From an uncultured Clostridia bacterium (lineage in GTDB: Bacteria > Bacillota > Clostridia > Christensenellales > CAG-138), in assembly GCA_934633985.1 (NCBI GenBank), contig CAKTYU010000014.1, positions 1 through 36,922 of the forward strand: DNA of 36,922 nt, written 5' to 3'. Made by a program: the position numbers and the translations under genes. The notes beneath the pieces were generated by a model. That model was not told the DNA's origin, did not search any database, and worked only from the letters and a program-made list of their open reading frames with translations. How positions within the stretch are numbered: the first letter of the stretch is position 1; the number at the start of each line of letters is the position of its first letter. Positions 1-8,198 of this stretch are shown one piece after another.

Positions 1-1
1 G

Positions 2-67
2 GATTATTTGGACAAAAAGCGTATCGAGAGTGCATTTTATAACCCTAAATCAAAGCCCAAGACTTGA
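2..67 (+). CDS. 3' end of an unidentified gene (partial)
   Basis: The first 67 bases are open in one forward frame and end in TGA, giving a 21-residue basic tail (DYLDKKRIESAFYNPKSKPKT). The start lies outside the window. A gene converging on the opp operon would fit the shared hairpin that follows. The fragment is too short to assign to a family, and it could be a chance open frame. Confidence 0.3.
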   Translation, partial: DYLDKKRIESAFYNPKSKPKT

Positions 68-100
68 GTGGGAATAACTTAATTCAGCCTTAATAAGCAA

Positions 101-128
101 CAGGGTCGGGGCATAAGCCCCGACCCTG
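101..128. terminator. Strong, probably bidirectional terminator hairpin
   Basis: A perfect 12-bp inverted repeat (CAGGGTCGGGGC / GCCCCGACCCTG) with an ATAA loop lies 27 bases after the oppA stop codon. Both flanks are moderately T-rich on the relevant strand rather than long T runs. It sits between the end of the partial left-hand frame and the end of the opp operon, so it probably ends transcription from both sides. Confidence 0.8.
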
Positions 129-154
129 TTTGGCATTTTGGGTGTTGATGCGGA

Positions 155-1915
155 TTAACGGCCGAACTGGCAGTCGTTGTTGCCGGACTCGGTGATCCAC
201 ATTTCAAGCATGTTGATGGGGTCGTTGAAGTCGGCGATCCAGCCTTCGCGGGCGAAGTCGAAGTTGCCGTTCTTGCGCTCCTGGAGGAATACGTTCCAGT
301 CGCACTGCTTGATGGTCATCTCGATGCCGACGGCGGCGAGATCCTGCTGCATGGCCTCAGCGATCTTTACGTGGCCGGTGGCTTCGTTGGTCAGATACTC
401 GAGGGAGATGGGGGTCTCCGCGGAGAGCATGCCGTCGTCGCCGAACTTGTAGCCGGCAGCCTTCAGCAGCGTGCGGGCCTTCTCAACGGTGCCCTCATAG
501 TCGTTGTTGATGGCAAAGGGATCAAAGTAGCCCTGCTCCACCAGCTCGGTCTTGAAGATGCCGCCGTTGCCGTCCGCCATGCCGAAGGGGATGAAGGAGT
601 TAGCGGGCTTCTGGCCGCACTGAGCTACGTTCTCGATGATGTAGTCGCGGTCGATGAGGATGGAGAAGGCCTCGCGCATGCAGGCGGCCTGCTCGGGGGT
701 CTTATCGGCAAAGAGGGCGCTCTTGCAGTTGAAAGCCGCATAGTAGGTGCCCAGAGCGTCGATGATGTGGAACTCGGGGTTGACGTCCTTCAGGGAGGCG
801 ATCTCGTTGGTGGGAACGGTGTCGATGAAGTCTACGTCGCCGGCGTTGTAGGCGGAGTAGATGGCGGTGTCGTCAGCGGAAAGCATGAACTGGAGCTTGT
901 TGACGGTCACCTTGTCGGCATCGAACCAGTAGGGGTTCTTCTCATAGGTCATGGAGGTGTCGTGCTTCCACTCGGTGCAGACAAAAGCGCCGTTGGAGAC
1001 GAAGCCGGCATCCTGGCACCAGCCGCCGGGAGAGGTCTGCCAATCCTTATAGGCCTCAACGGCAGCCTGCTTCACGGGATAGAAGGTGGGGAACGCCATA
1101 AGATCCTCGATGTAGGCGCAGGGCGCGGTGAGGACGAACTCGAAGGTGGTGGCGTCCTTGGCGGTCACGTTCAGCTCATCGGGATAGCCCGCGAAGCCGG
1201 CGAACATATAGTTATAGTCGGCGGCGGTAGCGGTGGAGGCGGCGCGCTTCCATGCATACTCAAAGTCGGCGGCGGTCAGGTCGGAGCCGTCGGACCACTT
1301 CAGGCCCTCGCGCAGGGTAACGGTGTAGGTCAGGCCGTCGTCGGATACGGTGTAGCCGGTGGCGCAGGCGGGAACGGTGTGGCCCTCTGCGTTGTAGGTG
1401 TAAAGGCCGGAGAAGGAGTTGGCTGCCAGGCAGGCGCCGTCAACGGAGCTGTTGAGGGCGGGATCCAGGAAGTCAGGCTCGGAGGCCAGGTTCAGACGCA
1501 GGGTGTCGGAGCCGTTGCTCATGGTAGCGTACATGAAGAACTTGGTCTGGAAGAGGTTGGCGTAGATGCCGTCCACATAGTCCTTCTGCATATACAGGTC
1601 GTTGTAATAGTAGAAGGGCAGTATGCAGTAGTTGGACATGAGGATATCCTCGGCCTTATGCATGAGCTCGGTACGCTTTGCATAGTCGGTCTCGGTCTTG
1701 ATCTGGGTGATCAGGTCGTTGTACTGGGTCCAGTCGGCGGTGGGGTTGATGAATACGTCGCTTACAAGAGAAGCGGCATCGGCGTCCCCGGTAGTGGTGG
1801 GAGCCTCCTCGGTGGTGGTGGGATCGCTGGGAGTTTCAGCAGCAGGGCTGGAGCAGGCAGCGAATACGCCGCAGCACATCACAGCAACGAGAAGCATTGC
1901 GAGTACTTTTTTCAT
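155..1915 (-). CDS. oppA: Oligopeptide-binding lipoprotein (OppA/SBP family 5) with circularly permuted order
   Basis: This is the extracellular binding component of the opp importer, 586 residues. The start is ATG 1915, with GGAGGAA about 7 bases upstream; a longer frame begins 13 codons earlier without better support. Residues 1-21 are a lipoprotein signal peptide ending at the lipobox Cys21 (VFAAC), followed by a Pro/Thr/Glu-rich linker. Residues about 57-131 (ETDYAKRTELMHKAEDILM, ILPFYYYNDLY, KFFMYA) are what normally forms the C-terminal end of OppA/DppA proteins. The usual N-terminal region (LRLNLASEPDFLDPALNSS) only begins near residue 138. The protein stops at WITESGNNDCQFGR, exactly where the displaced segment should follow. 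All parts are present once, in frame, so this reads as a circular permutation. Codon use (ATC for Ile) also differs from its neighbours. It is the last gene of the operon. Confidence 0.93.
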   Translation of the reverse strand: MKKVLAMLLVAVMCCGVFAACSSPAAETPSDPTTTEEAPTTTGDADAASLVSDVFINPTADWTQYNDLITQIKTETDYAKRTELMHKAEDILMSNYCILPFYYYNDLYMQKDYVDGIYANLFQTKFFMYATMSNGSDTLRLNLASEPDFLDPALNSSVDGACLAANSFSGLYTYNAEGHTVPACATGYTVSDDGLTYTVTLREGLKWSDGSDLTAADFEYAWKRAASTATAADYNYMFAGFAGYPDELNVTAKDATTFEFVLTAPCAYIEDLMAFPTFYPVKQAAVEAYKDWQTSPGGWCQDAGFVSNGAFVCTEWKHDTSMTYEKNPYWFDADKVTVNKLQFMLSADDTAIYSAYNAGDVDFIDTVPTNEIASLKDVNPEFHIIDALGTYYAAFNCKSALFADKTPEQAACMREAFSILIDRDYIIENVAQCGQKPANSFIPFGMADGNGGIFKTELVEQGYFDPFAINNDYEGTVEKARTLLKAAGYKFGDDGMLSAETPISLEYLTNEATGHVKIAEAMQQDLAAVGIEMTIKQCDWNVFLQERKNGNFDFAREGWIADFNDPINMLEMWITESGNNDCQFGR

Positions 1916-1975
1916 GGTTATTCCTCCATTTTTTTTATTTAGTAAATACCCCAAAAGGGTAAAATACTTTTGGCT

Positions 1976-2932
1976 TTACTGGTTCCAGCAGGCCACCATG
2001 TGACCGTCGCCCCTGTCGGTAAGCTCGGGGCGCTCCTGCGCGCACTGCTCCGTAGCATAGCGGCAGCGGGTGCGGAAGGGGCAGCCGGAGGGCATCTTGA
2101 GGGGGCTGGGAACGTCGCCCTCAAGAACTATGCGGTTCTTGCTGCGGGCGGTCTTGGGATCGGGTATCGGCACTGCGGAGAGCAGCGACTGGGTATAGGG
2201 GTGCTTGGGGTCCGACATCAGCTCGTTGGCGTCCGCAAGCTCTACTATGTGGCCCAGATACATCACCGCTATGCGGTTGGAGATATGCTGCACCACCAGC
2301 AGGTCGTGGGCTATGAACAGGTACGCCACGCCCAGCTTGCTCTGAAGGTCCTCGAACATGTTTATGACCTGCGCCTGAATGGAAACGTCCAGGGCGGAAA
2401 CCGGCTCGTCGCAGACTATGAACTTGGGATCCACGGCGAGGGCCCGGGCTATGCCTATGCGCTGGCGCTGGCCGCCGGAAAACTCGTGAGCATAGCGGGT
2501 GGCGTGCTCGGAGTTGAGGCCCACCAGCTCCATGAGGCTTATGACCTTTTCCCTGCGCTCCTTGCGGTTGGCGCAGAGATGGTGGACGTCGATGGGCTCG
2601 CCGATTATATCCTCGGCGGTCATGCGGGGATCCAGAGAGGAATAGGGGTCCTGGAACACCATCTGCATCTTGGAGCGCATCCTTTGTATGTTCTTTTTGG
2701 TGACCTCCTCGCCCTCGAAGAGCACCCGGCCGCCGGTGGGGTCGTAAAGGTGCAGCAGGGAGCGGCCCACGGTGGTCTTGCCGCAGCCGGACTCGCCCAC
2801 GAGGCCCAGCGTCTCGCCGGGCTTTATGCGGAAGGATACGTCGTCAACGGCCTTCAGGGTCATGTTCTTGAAGCCGGAGCGCACCTTGAAATACTGTTTC
2901 AGATGTTCAACTTCTACGAGATATTCGCTCAT
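1976..2932 (-). CDS. oppF: Oligopeptide ABC transporter ATP-binding protein OppF
   Basis: This is a cytoplasmic ATPase subunit, 318 residues from MSEYLVEVEHLKQYF. The Walker A motif is GLVGESGCGKTT, the ABC signature is FSGGQRQRIGIARAL and Walker B is FIVCDEPVSALD. The C-terminal oligopeptide-transporter extension has the Cys-rich stretch CPFRTRCRYATEQC typical of OppF/DppF. The ATG at 2932 has GAGGAGG 9 bases upstream. A TTG six codons earlier would consume that ribosome site, so ATG is preferred. The start lies one base after the oppD stop, which suggests coupled translation. It pairs with OppD to power import. Confidence 0.96.
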   Translation of the reverse strand: MSEYLVEVEHLKQYFKVRSGFKNMTLKAVDDVSFRIKPGETLGLVGESGCGKTTVGRSLLHLYDPTGGRVLFEGEEVTKKNIQRMRSKMQMVFQDPYSSLDPRMTAEDIIGEPIDVHHLCANRKERREKVISLMELVGLNSEHATRYAHEFSGGQRQRIGIARALAVDPKFIVCDEPVSALDVSIQAQVINMFEDLQSKLGVAYLFIAHDLLVVQHISNRIAVMYLGHIVELADANELMSDPKHPYTQSLLSAVPIPDPKTARSKNRIVLEGDVPSPLKMPSGCPFRTRCRYATEQCAQERPELTDRGDGHMVACWNQ

Positions 2933-2933
2933 A

Positions 2934-3941
2934 TTATTCAGCCTCCTCAACAGTTCCTATATTGTCGCGTGTGTTTATCCAGCAGGAAGCCCTGTGGCTC
3001 TCGTTGATTATGCGCTCCTCCGGCACCTGCTCGAGGCATATCTTCATGGCCTTGTCGCAGCGGGCGCAGAAGGCGCAGCCCTTGGGCATCCGGAGCATGT
3101 TTATGGGCGTGCCGGATATGGGCACAAGGCGCTCCTTCATATTGGTTATGTTGGGTATGCTGCGGAGCAGCCCCCGGGTATATTCGTGGCGGGGGTTGTA
3201 GAATATCTCGTCCGCCGTGCCCCGCTCGCAGAAGCGGCCGCCGTACATGACCACTATCTCGTCGCACATTTCGGCTATCACGCCCAGATCGTGGGTGACC
3301 ATGATTATGGCCATGCCCAGCTTTTTCTGAAGGCTCTGCATGAGCTCCAGTATCTGGGCCTGTATGGTCACGTCCAGGGCGGTGGTGGGTTCGTCCGCAA
3401 TGAGTATATCCGGCTCGCAGGCCAGCGCCATGGCTATCATAACGCGCTGGCGCATACCGCCGGAAAGCTCGTAGGGGTACTGCTTAAGGCGCTTTTCCGG
3501 CTCGTTTATGCCCACCAGCTTGAGCATCTCAAGGGCCTTTTCCATGGCCTCATGCTTGCTGCTCTTTGTGTGCAGCAGCACCGCCTCGGCTATCTGGCTG
3601 CCGATGGTGAACACGGGGTTCAGGCTGGTCATGGGGTCCTGGAAGATTATGGAGCAGCACTTGCCCCGGAAATCCTGCATCTTGGACTCGTCCCAGCGGG
3701 ATATGTCCTCGCCCTTGTAGAGTATCTCGCCGCTGGTTATGCGGCCGTTGTCCGCAAGTATCTGCATGATGGAGTAGGCGGTGACGCTCTTGCCGGAGCC
3801 CGACTCGCCCACTATTCCCAGCACCTTTCCGGCGTCCAGGTTAAAGGATACGCCATTTACCGCCTGGACCTCGCCGTGGTCGGTGGTAAAGGAGGTGTGC
3901 AGGTCTTTTACGCTAAGAAGATGTGTAGTATTTTCGCTCAT
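2934..3941 (-). CDS. oppD: Oligopeptide ABC transporter ATP-binding protein OppD
   Basis: This is the second ATPase subunit, 335 residues from MSENTTHLLSVKDLH. Walker A is GIVGESGSGKS, the signature is LSGGMRQRVMIAMAL and Walker B is ILIADEPTTALD. The C-terminal extension carries CAFCARCDKAMKIC, the family's cysteine-rich motif. The ATG at 3941 follows AGAGGTGAT at close spacing, and the GTG three codons upstream lies inside that ribosome site. Five bases separate it from the oppC stop. It forms the heterodimeric motor with OppF. Confidence 0.96.
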   Translation of the reverse strand: MSENTTHLLSVKDLHTSFTTDHGEVQAVNGVSFNLDAGKVLGIVGESGSGKSVTAYSIMQILADNGRITSGEILYKGEDISRWDESKMQDFRGKCCSIIFQDPMTSLNPVFTIGSQIAEAVLLHTKSSKHEAMEKALEMLKLVGINEPEKRLKQYPYELSGGMRQRVMIAMALACEPDILIADEPTTALDVTIQAQILELMQSLQKKLGMAIIMVTHDLGVIAEMCDEIVVMYGGRFCERGTADEIFYNPRHEYTRGLLRSIPNITNMKERLVPISGTPINMLRMPKGCAFCARCDKAMKICLEQVPEERIINESHRASCWINTRDNIGTVEEAE

Positions 3942-3946
3942 GTTTA

Positions 3947-5020
3947 TCACCTCTTCAGCTTAGGATCGAAGGCGTCCCGGAGGCCGTCGCCCAGAAGGTT
4001 CATGGAGAGAACTATAAGGCAGATGGTAAGCGCGGGGAACACCAGCTTAAAGGGGTAGGACTGGAGGCCGTCGCGGGCGTAGTTTGCGAGGGAGCCCAGC
4101 GAGGGCATAGGCGCGCGCACGCCCATGCCTATGAAGGAAAGGTAGCTCTCGGTGAATATGGCCGAGGGTATCTGCAAGGCGGTGGTTATGATTATGACCG
4201 ATATGCAGTTGGGCAGTATATGCTTGCGGATTATGCGCCCGGAGCCCGCGCCTATGGACTTGGCGGCCAGTATGTAGTCGTTTTCCTTTATGGAAAGTAT
4301 CTGTCCGCGGATAAGGCGGGCCATGCCCACCCAGTAGAGCAGGCCGAACACTAAGAACAGTGAGATCATATTGGCGCCCAGCTTGTTGAGCATGGAGCCG
4401 TTGGGGAAGTGTATGAGCTCATCGAACACCACCGCCAGCAGTATGACCATGAGCATATCAGGCAGGGAGTATATGATATCCACTATTCGCATCATGATAA
4501 GATCCACCCTGCCGCCCATATAGCCGGATATGCTTCCGTATATCACGCCGATTATCATTACTATGATGCTGGCGAAGAGGCCGACGCAGAGGGACACGCG
4601 GGTGCCGTATATGACGCGGATGAAGTAATCGCGGCACTGCTCATCTGTGCCGAAGATGTGGGGGAAGCGCTGCCCGCCCTGGGCGATGTATTCCTGCTCC
4701 ATCTCGCTGTACGTGAAGGGGGCCATGTTCTTCGCGCCCTTGTCCCTCCTGCCGTTTACGGAAAGTATCTCGGAATACTTGTAGGGGACTATCATTGGGG
4801 CGACTATTATGGTGATTATTATGAGGGTGAGCACTATTATGCTGGCGACCGCCAGAGGGTTCCTGGATAGCTTGCGCATACCGTCGCGGAAGAAGGTAGT
4901 GCTCTTGACCATGACGTCCTGCTGCTGCTTTTCCTCTTCGGTGGCGGGAGCAAACTTTTCAAGGTTTACCTGCAGGCTCAGAGGGTTCTTTTTGGGAAGT
5001 GAGCTGTTGTTCTGTTCCAA
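3947..5020 (-). CDS. oppC: Oligopeptide ABC transporter permease OppC
   Basis: This is an inner-membrane permease, 357 residues. A cytosolic N-terminal tail of about 60 residues is followed by a first membrane helix (ASIIVLTLIIITIIVAPMIV) and, after an external loop, the BPD_transp_1 permease domain. The EAA loop that contacts the ATPases is visible (LAAKSIGAGSGRIIRKHILPN). The start is TTG at 5020, with a strong AAAGGAGG 9 bases upstream and no competing ATG near the conserved N-terminal region. It lies 19 bases after oppB and pairs with OppB to form the channel. Confidence 0.95.
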   Translation of the reverse strand: MEQNNSSLPKKNPLSLQVNLEKFAPATEEEKQQQDVMVKSTTFFRDGMRKLSRNPLAVASIIVLTLIIITIIVAPMIVPYKYSEILSVNGRRDKGAKNMAPFTYSEMEQEYIAQGGQRFPHIFGTDEQCRDYFIRVIYGTRVSLCVGLFASIIVMIIGVIYGSISGYMGGRVDLIMMRIVDIIYSLPDMLMVILLAVVFDELIHFPNGSMLNKLGANMISLFLVFGLLYWVGMARLIRGQILSIKENDYILAAKSIGAGSGRIIRKHILPNCISVIIITTALQIPSAIFTESYLSFIGMGVRAPMPSLGSLANYARDGLQSYPFKLVFPALTICLIVLSMNLLGDGLRDAFDPKLKR

Positions 5021-5039
5021 GAGTATCTGCCTCCTTTCT

Positions 5040-5951
5040 TTAATCGTAATTTATGCGGGGATCCACCAGCTTATAGAGAAGGTCGCATATAAGCATCGCG
5101 GCGACCATGAGCGTGGCGAGGAATATGGTGGTTGCCATTATCATGGTGTAATCCCGGTTGGTTATGGCGCTTACGAACTTGCTGCCTATGCCGCCTATGG
5201 TGAATATGGTCTCGACTATCATGGAGCCTGTGATGATGTATGCGATCTGGGGGCCCGCGTAGGTTATAACGGGTATCAGCGAGTTGCGAAGGGCGTGCTT
5301 GAATATGATGGTCCACCTGTGTACGCCCTTGGCCTTAGCCGTGCGTATGTAATCCTGGCTCAGGGCGTCCAGCATGCTGGTCTTGGAAAGGCGGGTGATG
5401 TAGGCCATTGGGTAGGCGGAAAGGGCAATTACGGGAAGCACGTAGCTGGGGTTGTTTGGGCTCCAGACGGGCACCCAGCCCAGCTTTATACAAAATACCA
5501 GCAGCAGGAGCGTCGCCAGAACGAAGCTCGGCACCGCGGTAAATAAAGTCGAAAGGAACACGATGACGCGATCCGGCCATTTGTTGCGCATGAGCGCGGC
5601 CACGCTCCCGAATATGGTGCCGCATACCAGTGCGATGGCTATGGCGCGCAGGCCAACCTTGCAGGATATGGGGAAGGATTCGGATATGATGCTGCTTATC
5701 TCGCGGCCGTTTTTAAGGGAAACGCCGAAGTCCCCCTTCATGAGCTGCTTGATGTAGATGCCGAACTGCACAACTAAGGGCTTATCCAGGTTATATCTGG
5801 CGTTTAGTGCGGCGATGGTGGCCGGGTCGAGGGCCTTTTCACGGTTGAACGGGCCGCCCGGAATGGCGTGCATAAGGAAAAATGTGATAGCGCATATTAT
5901 GAATACGGTCAGAACTGCAAGCAGGAGGCGCTTGACGATGTATTTCGTCAC
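5040..5951 (-). CDS. oppB: Oligopeptide ABC transporter permease OppB
   Basis: This is an inner-membrane permease of 303 residues, close to the usual OppB/DppB length. It starts with the typical MTKYIVKRLLLAVLTVF membrane helix and HAIPGGPF motif, and has the EAA loop RTAKAKGVHRWTIIFKHALRNSL. The C-terminal end DPRINYD is characteristic. The GTG start at 5951 follows GGAGG with 7 bases spacing. It is the first gene of the five-gene operon. Its leader contains the paired palindromes at 6018-6090. No confident -35/-10 pair was found, although the minus-strand leader contains a TATAAT. Confidence 0.95.
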   Translation of the reverse strand: MTKYIVKRLLLAVLTVFIICAITFFLMHAIPGGPFNREKALDPATIAALNARYNLDKPLVVQFGIYIKQLMKGDFGVSLKNGREISSIISESFPISCKVGLRAIAIALVCGTIFGSVAALMRNKWPDRVIVFLSTLFTAVPSFVLATLLLLVFCIKLGWVPVWSPNNPSYVLPVIALSAYPMAYITRLSKTSMLDALSQDYIRTAKAKGVHRWTIIFKHALRNSLIPVITYAGPQIAYIITGSMIVETIFTIGGIGSKFVSAITNRDYTMIMATTIFLATLMVAAMLICDLLYKLVDPRINYD

Positions 5952-6017
5952 ATTCTTCCCTCCTTTCTAAGTTATTATTTTACCGACTGTGTATTTGTAT
6001 ATTATATTATTTGACCA

Positions 6018-6041
6018 CGCGGGCGCGTATACGCGCCTGCG
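6018..6041. repeat. 24-bp palindrome centred on GTATAC (left copy)
   Basis: The palindrome is centred at 6029.5 with one mismatched pair and core GGCGCGTATACGCGCC. It lies in the 5' region of oppB, between the divergent opp operon and XRE gene. The right copy is centred exactly 40 bp away. It may be an operator or a leader hairpin. Confidence 0.75.
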
Positions 6042-6048
6042 AACACGA

Positions 6049-6090
6049 GAAAAAATGCGCGGGTGCGTATACGCGCCCGCGCATTTTTTC
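6049..6090. repeat. 42-bp palindrome flanked by A6/T6 (right copy)
   Basis: This palindrome has one mismatched pair, is centred at 6069.5, and has the same GCGTATACGC core as the left copy. It has an A6 tract at one end and a T6 tract at the other, so RNA from either strand would form a terminator-like hairpin. Its place upstream of two divergent genes is unusual for a terminator, so an operator or attenuator role is possible. Confidence 0.75.
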
Positions 6091-6128
6091 ATACCATTTA
6101 CCTATGAACTGAGACAGGAGTGATGGGC

Positions 6129-6371
6129 ATGGGCGTAAAGGATGCTGTAACGGAAAGATTCATGGAGATATGCGAGAAGCGCGGCATGAGGCCAAACGAG
6201 CTTGCGACCATGTCAGGCGTAACGCCCTCGACGGTGTACAGCATGCTTAGCTCCGGCAGGAGGGATATTTCCATAATTACTATCAAAAAGCTATGCGATG
6301 GGCTGGATATGACGCTGGGAGAGTTTTTTTCCACACCGGAATTTGACGATTTAGAACAGGAGATAGAGTGA
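6129..6371 (+). CDS. Small XRE/Cro-C1-type DNA-binding regulator
   Basis: This 80-residue protein is almost entirely a Cro/C1-type helix-turn-helix: MRPNELATMSGVTPSTVYSMLSSGRRDISIITIKKLCDGLDMTLGEFF. It has an acidic tail and no effector or dimerisation domain. Three start codons are nested. ATG 6129 has AGGAG 8 bases upstream, whereas GTG 6120 and ATG 6123 are too close to it. The gene is divergent from opp and separated from it by the GTATAC palindromes, which makes those palindromes candidate binding sites (inference). It is followed by a bidirectional terminator. Confidence 0.88.
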   Translation: MGVKDAVTERFMEICEKRGMRPNELATMSGVTPSTVYSMLSSGRRDISIITIKKLCDGLDMTLGEFFSTPEFDDLEQEIE

Positions 6372-6378
6372 AAAGCAC

Positions 6379-6406
6379 AAAAAAGTGGCTTAGAAGCCAC
6401 TTTTTT
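6379..6406. terminator. Bidirectional terminator between XRE gene and proX-like gene
   Basis: The perfect inverted repeat AAAAAAGTGGCTT / AAGCCACTTTTTT has an AG loop, with T tracts in both directions. It lies between two convergent genes. Confidence 0.92.
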
Positions 6407-6448
6407 GCGTTGATATTATTAGCCTTTATTTCTTTATTAGGTTGATTT

Positions 6449-6964
6449 TTATTCTTCGGCGTGCTCGCCGTCGCCTATATCCAGGAACTTGATCTCGTTG
6501 CCGCAGGCGCGGACGAATTTTATCAGGTCGTAGCGATGCATCGCCACCGTCGCGTCGCTGGTCAGGGGGTGGCAGCATACCATTTCGTCACGCAGTATGT
6601 CCTTATCCACCACAAGCAGGGTCTGATGCCCCTTGTCGTTCATCAGCGCAAGGGGGGTCACCGCGCCGGAAACGACGCCAAGGTTTTCCTCCAGCATCTC
6701 GTCGGTGCAGAAGCTGAGGCGGGATACGCCCAGCTTGCGGCTCACCTCGGAGGTGCGGAACTTCTTATCGGCCCGGATTATTATGATGAAGAAGTTGGTC
6801 TCGGTATGGTCGCAGGCGTAGATGTTCTTGAAGTGCTTCGCCCCCACGTCGGCGCCTATGCCCTCGCAGTCCTCCATGGTCTTGGCCATTGGGTGCTCAT
6901 AGTAGTAGTATTTAATGCCAAGCTCGTCGAGCTTCTCAAGGGCGGGTCTTGCGGCTTCTCTCAT
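6449..6964 (-). CDS. ProX/YbaK-family prolyl-tRNA editing protein
   Basis: This 171-residue cytoplasmic protein of the YbaK/ProX superfamily probably hydrolyses mischarged aminoacyl-tRNA (Ala-tRNA-Pro in the PrdX/ProXp-ala group). It shows the family's opening YYYYEHPMAKTMEDC, the conserved lysine segment GAKHFKNIYACD, the strand FFIIIIRADKKFRTSEVSRKLG, the G-[A/S]-V-[T/S]-P loop (VSGAVTPLALMND) and the ending CCHPLTSDATVAMHRYDL. The length matches free-standing editing domains. ATG 6964 has GAGGAG about 10 bases upstream. The exact substrate cannot be read from the sequence. Confidence 0.88.
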   Translation of the reverse strand: MREAARPALEKLDELGIKYYYYEHPMAKTMEDCEGIGADVGAKHFKNIYACDHTETNFFIIIIRADKKFRTSEVSRKLGVSRLSFCTDEMLEENLGVVSGAVTPLALMNDKGHQTLLVVDKDILRDEMVCCHPLTSDATVAMHRYDLIKFVRACGNEIKFLDIGDGEHAEE

Positions 6965-7154
6965 GGTAAAACAGCTCCTCTCTTATAATAAAAAAGCTCA
7001 TTATAGTCAAAACGGATATCAGCTTTGACTATTTTACCACATACCAACTGCCTTTGCAATCTGAAAGCGCAACTGTTTTTTTAAGGCGGGCCGCCTTGTA
7101 ATGGGGTTTATGCTGTGGTATCCTTTTTCCATGCATGATATAGGGGGCGGTCTG

Positions 7155-8030
7155 ATGAAAAAAGGTATTCTCATAACCAACGGCTTTGTGGGGGAGGAGA
7201 GCTTCAAGAGCCTTTTCCGGTCTCTTATGGAGGCGGCGGAAAAGGAAAATATCGCAATAGAGCAGCGGGGCAACGACGGCCTGCTCTTCGATATAGGGTC
7301 CGGAAGGCCGCTGTTCGATATAGACAGGTATTGCTTCGGCATATTCTGGGATAAGGATATTATGCTGGGGCAGATGCTGGAAAAATGCGGCCTGCGCCTG
7401 TTCAACAGCGCGGAGGCGGTGGCCCTTTGCGACGATAAGGCGCTCACCCACGCCGCCCTCTCGGGCAGGCTGCCCATGCCGAAAACGATCCCCGTGCCCC
7501 AGACATATAAATATGTAGGCTACGGCGATATGGGGTTTTTGAAGAGGGCGGCGGGTTATCTCGGCCTGCCCATGGTGATAAAGGAATGCCGGGGCTCCTT
7601 CGGCAAGCAGGTGTACCTTGCGCAGAGCGAGGAGCAGGCGGCGGAGATAATACGCTCCCACGAGGCCACGCCCATGATAATGCAGCGGGCGGTCACGGAG
7701 AGCTTCGGGCGGGATATACGCATATACGTGGTGGGCGGCGAGGTGATGGGCGCCATGCAGCGCAGCAACGGCCGCGATTTCAGGGCGAACATAGCAAACG
7801 GCGGCAGCGCGGAGGCGTATTCGCCCAGCGGCGAGGAAAAGCGCCTTGCGTTAGAGGCGGTAAGGCTGCTGGGGCTGGACTTCGGCGGGGTGGACATACT
7901 CCATTCAAAGGACGGCCCGCTGCTTTGCGAGGTGAACTCAAACGCCCACTTTGCGGGCATGGAGAAAAGCACCGGAGCGGATATTTCCGGCGCGATAATG
8001 CGGCACATAAAGAGGGAGCTGGAAAAATAA
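7155..8030 (+). CDS. RimK-like ATP-grasp ligase
   Basis: This 291-residue ATP-grasp enzyme resembles RimK-family glutamate ligases, which join an amino acid to a carboxyl group using ATP. It has the N-terminal Rossmann-like strand KKGILITNGF, the segment ALCDDKALTHAALSGRLPMPKT before the ATP-grasp fold, the ATP-binding lysine strand PMVIKECRGSFGKQVYLA, the DIRIYVVGGEVMGAMQR strand and the Mg-binding LLCEVNSNAHF. ATG 7155 is chosen because it begins the conserved strand and has a purine-rich AGGGGG just upstream; 18 further codons upstream are probably untranslated. The substrate is unknown. The gene stands alone. Confidence 0.85.
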   Translation: MKKGILITNGFVGEESFKSLFRSLMEAAEKENIAIEQRGNDGLLFDIGSGRPLFDIDRYCFGIFWDKDIMLGQMLEKCGLRLFNSAEAVALCDDKALTHAALSGRLPMPKTIPVPQTYKYVGYGDMGFLKRAAGYLGLPMVIKECRGSFGKQVYLAQSEEQAAEIIRSHEATPMIMQRAVTESFGRDIRIYVVGGEVMGAMQRSNGRDFRANIANGGSAEAYSPSGEEKRLALEAVRLLGLDFGGVDILHSKDGPLLCEVNSNAHFAGMEKSTGADISGAIMRHIKRELEK

Positions 8031-8056
8031 GCCCCGCCCGGCGCCAAGGCGGGGGC
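8031..8056 (+). other. GC-rich hairpin after the ATP-grasp gene
   Basis: GCCCCGCC pairs with GGCGGGGGC right after the stop codon. It has no T tract, so it could be a weak terminator or a 3'-end stabiliser. Confidence 0.5.
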
Positions 8057-8105
8057 GCAGGCTCGGGGAATACTTGTGTTTCCGTAAAAAATATAAAAAG
8101 CGGGG

Positions 8106-8134
8106 TTGGCAAGCGGCGTATTTTATAATAAAAT
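8106..8134 (+). promoter_or_regulatory. Sigma-A-type promoter for the small membrane protein
   Basis: TTGGCA (8106-8111), a 17-bp spacer and TAAAAT (8129-8134) lie about 65 bases before the start codon at 8199. Confidence 0.6.
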
Positions 8135-8198
8135 ACATGTAAAGAGCCTAAAAAAGTAAGAAAGCCAGTTCTGTTTATTTTATATTTTCGGAGGAAAG

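Noticed and set aside
371..1942. Long plus-strand open frame opposite oppA, and similar long frames opposite glgB, glmS, trmO and others
   Set aside because: They are mirror frames of GC-rich genes: repetitive low-information translations rich in G, V, H and Y, no ribosome sites, no motifs.
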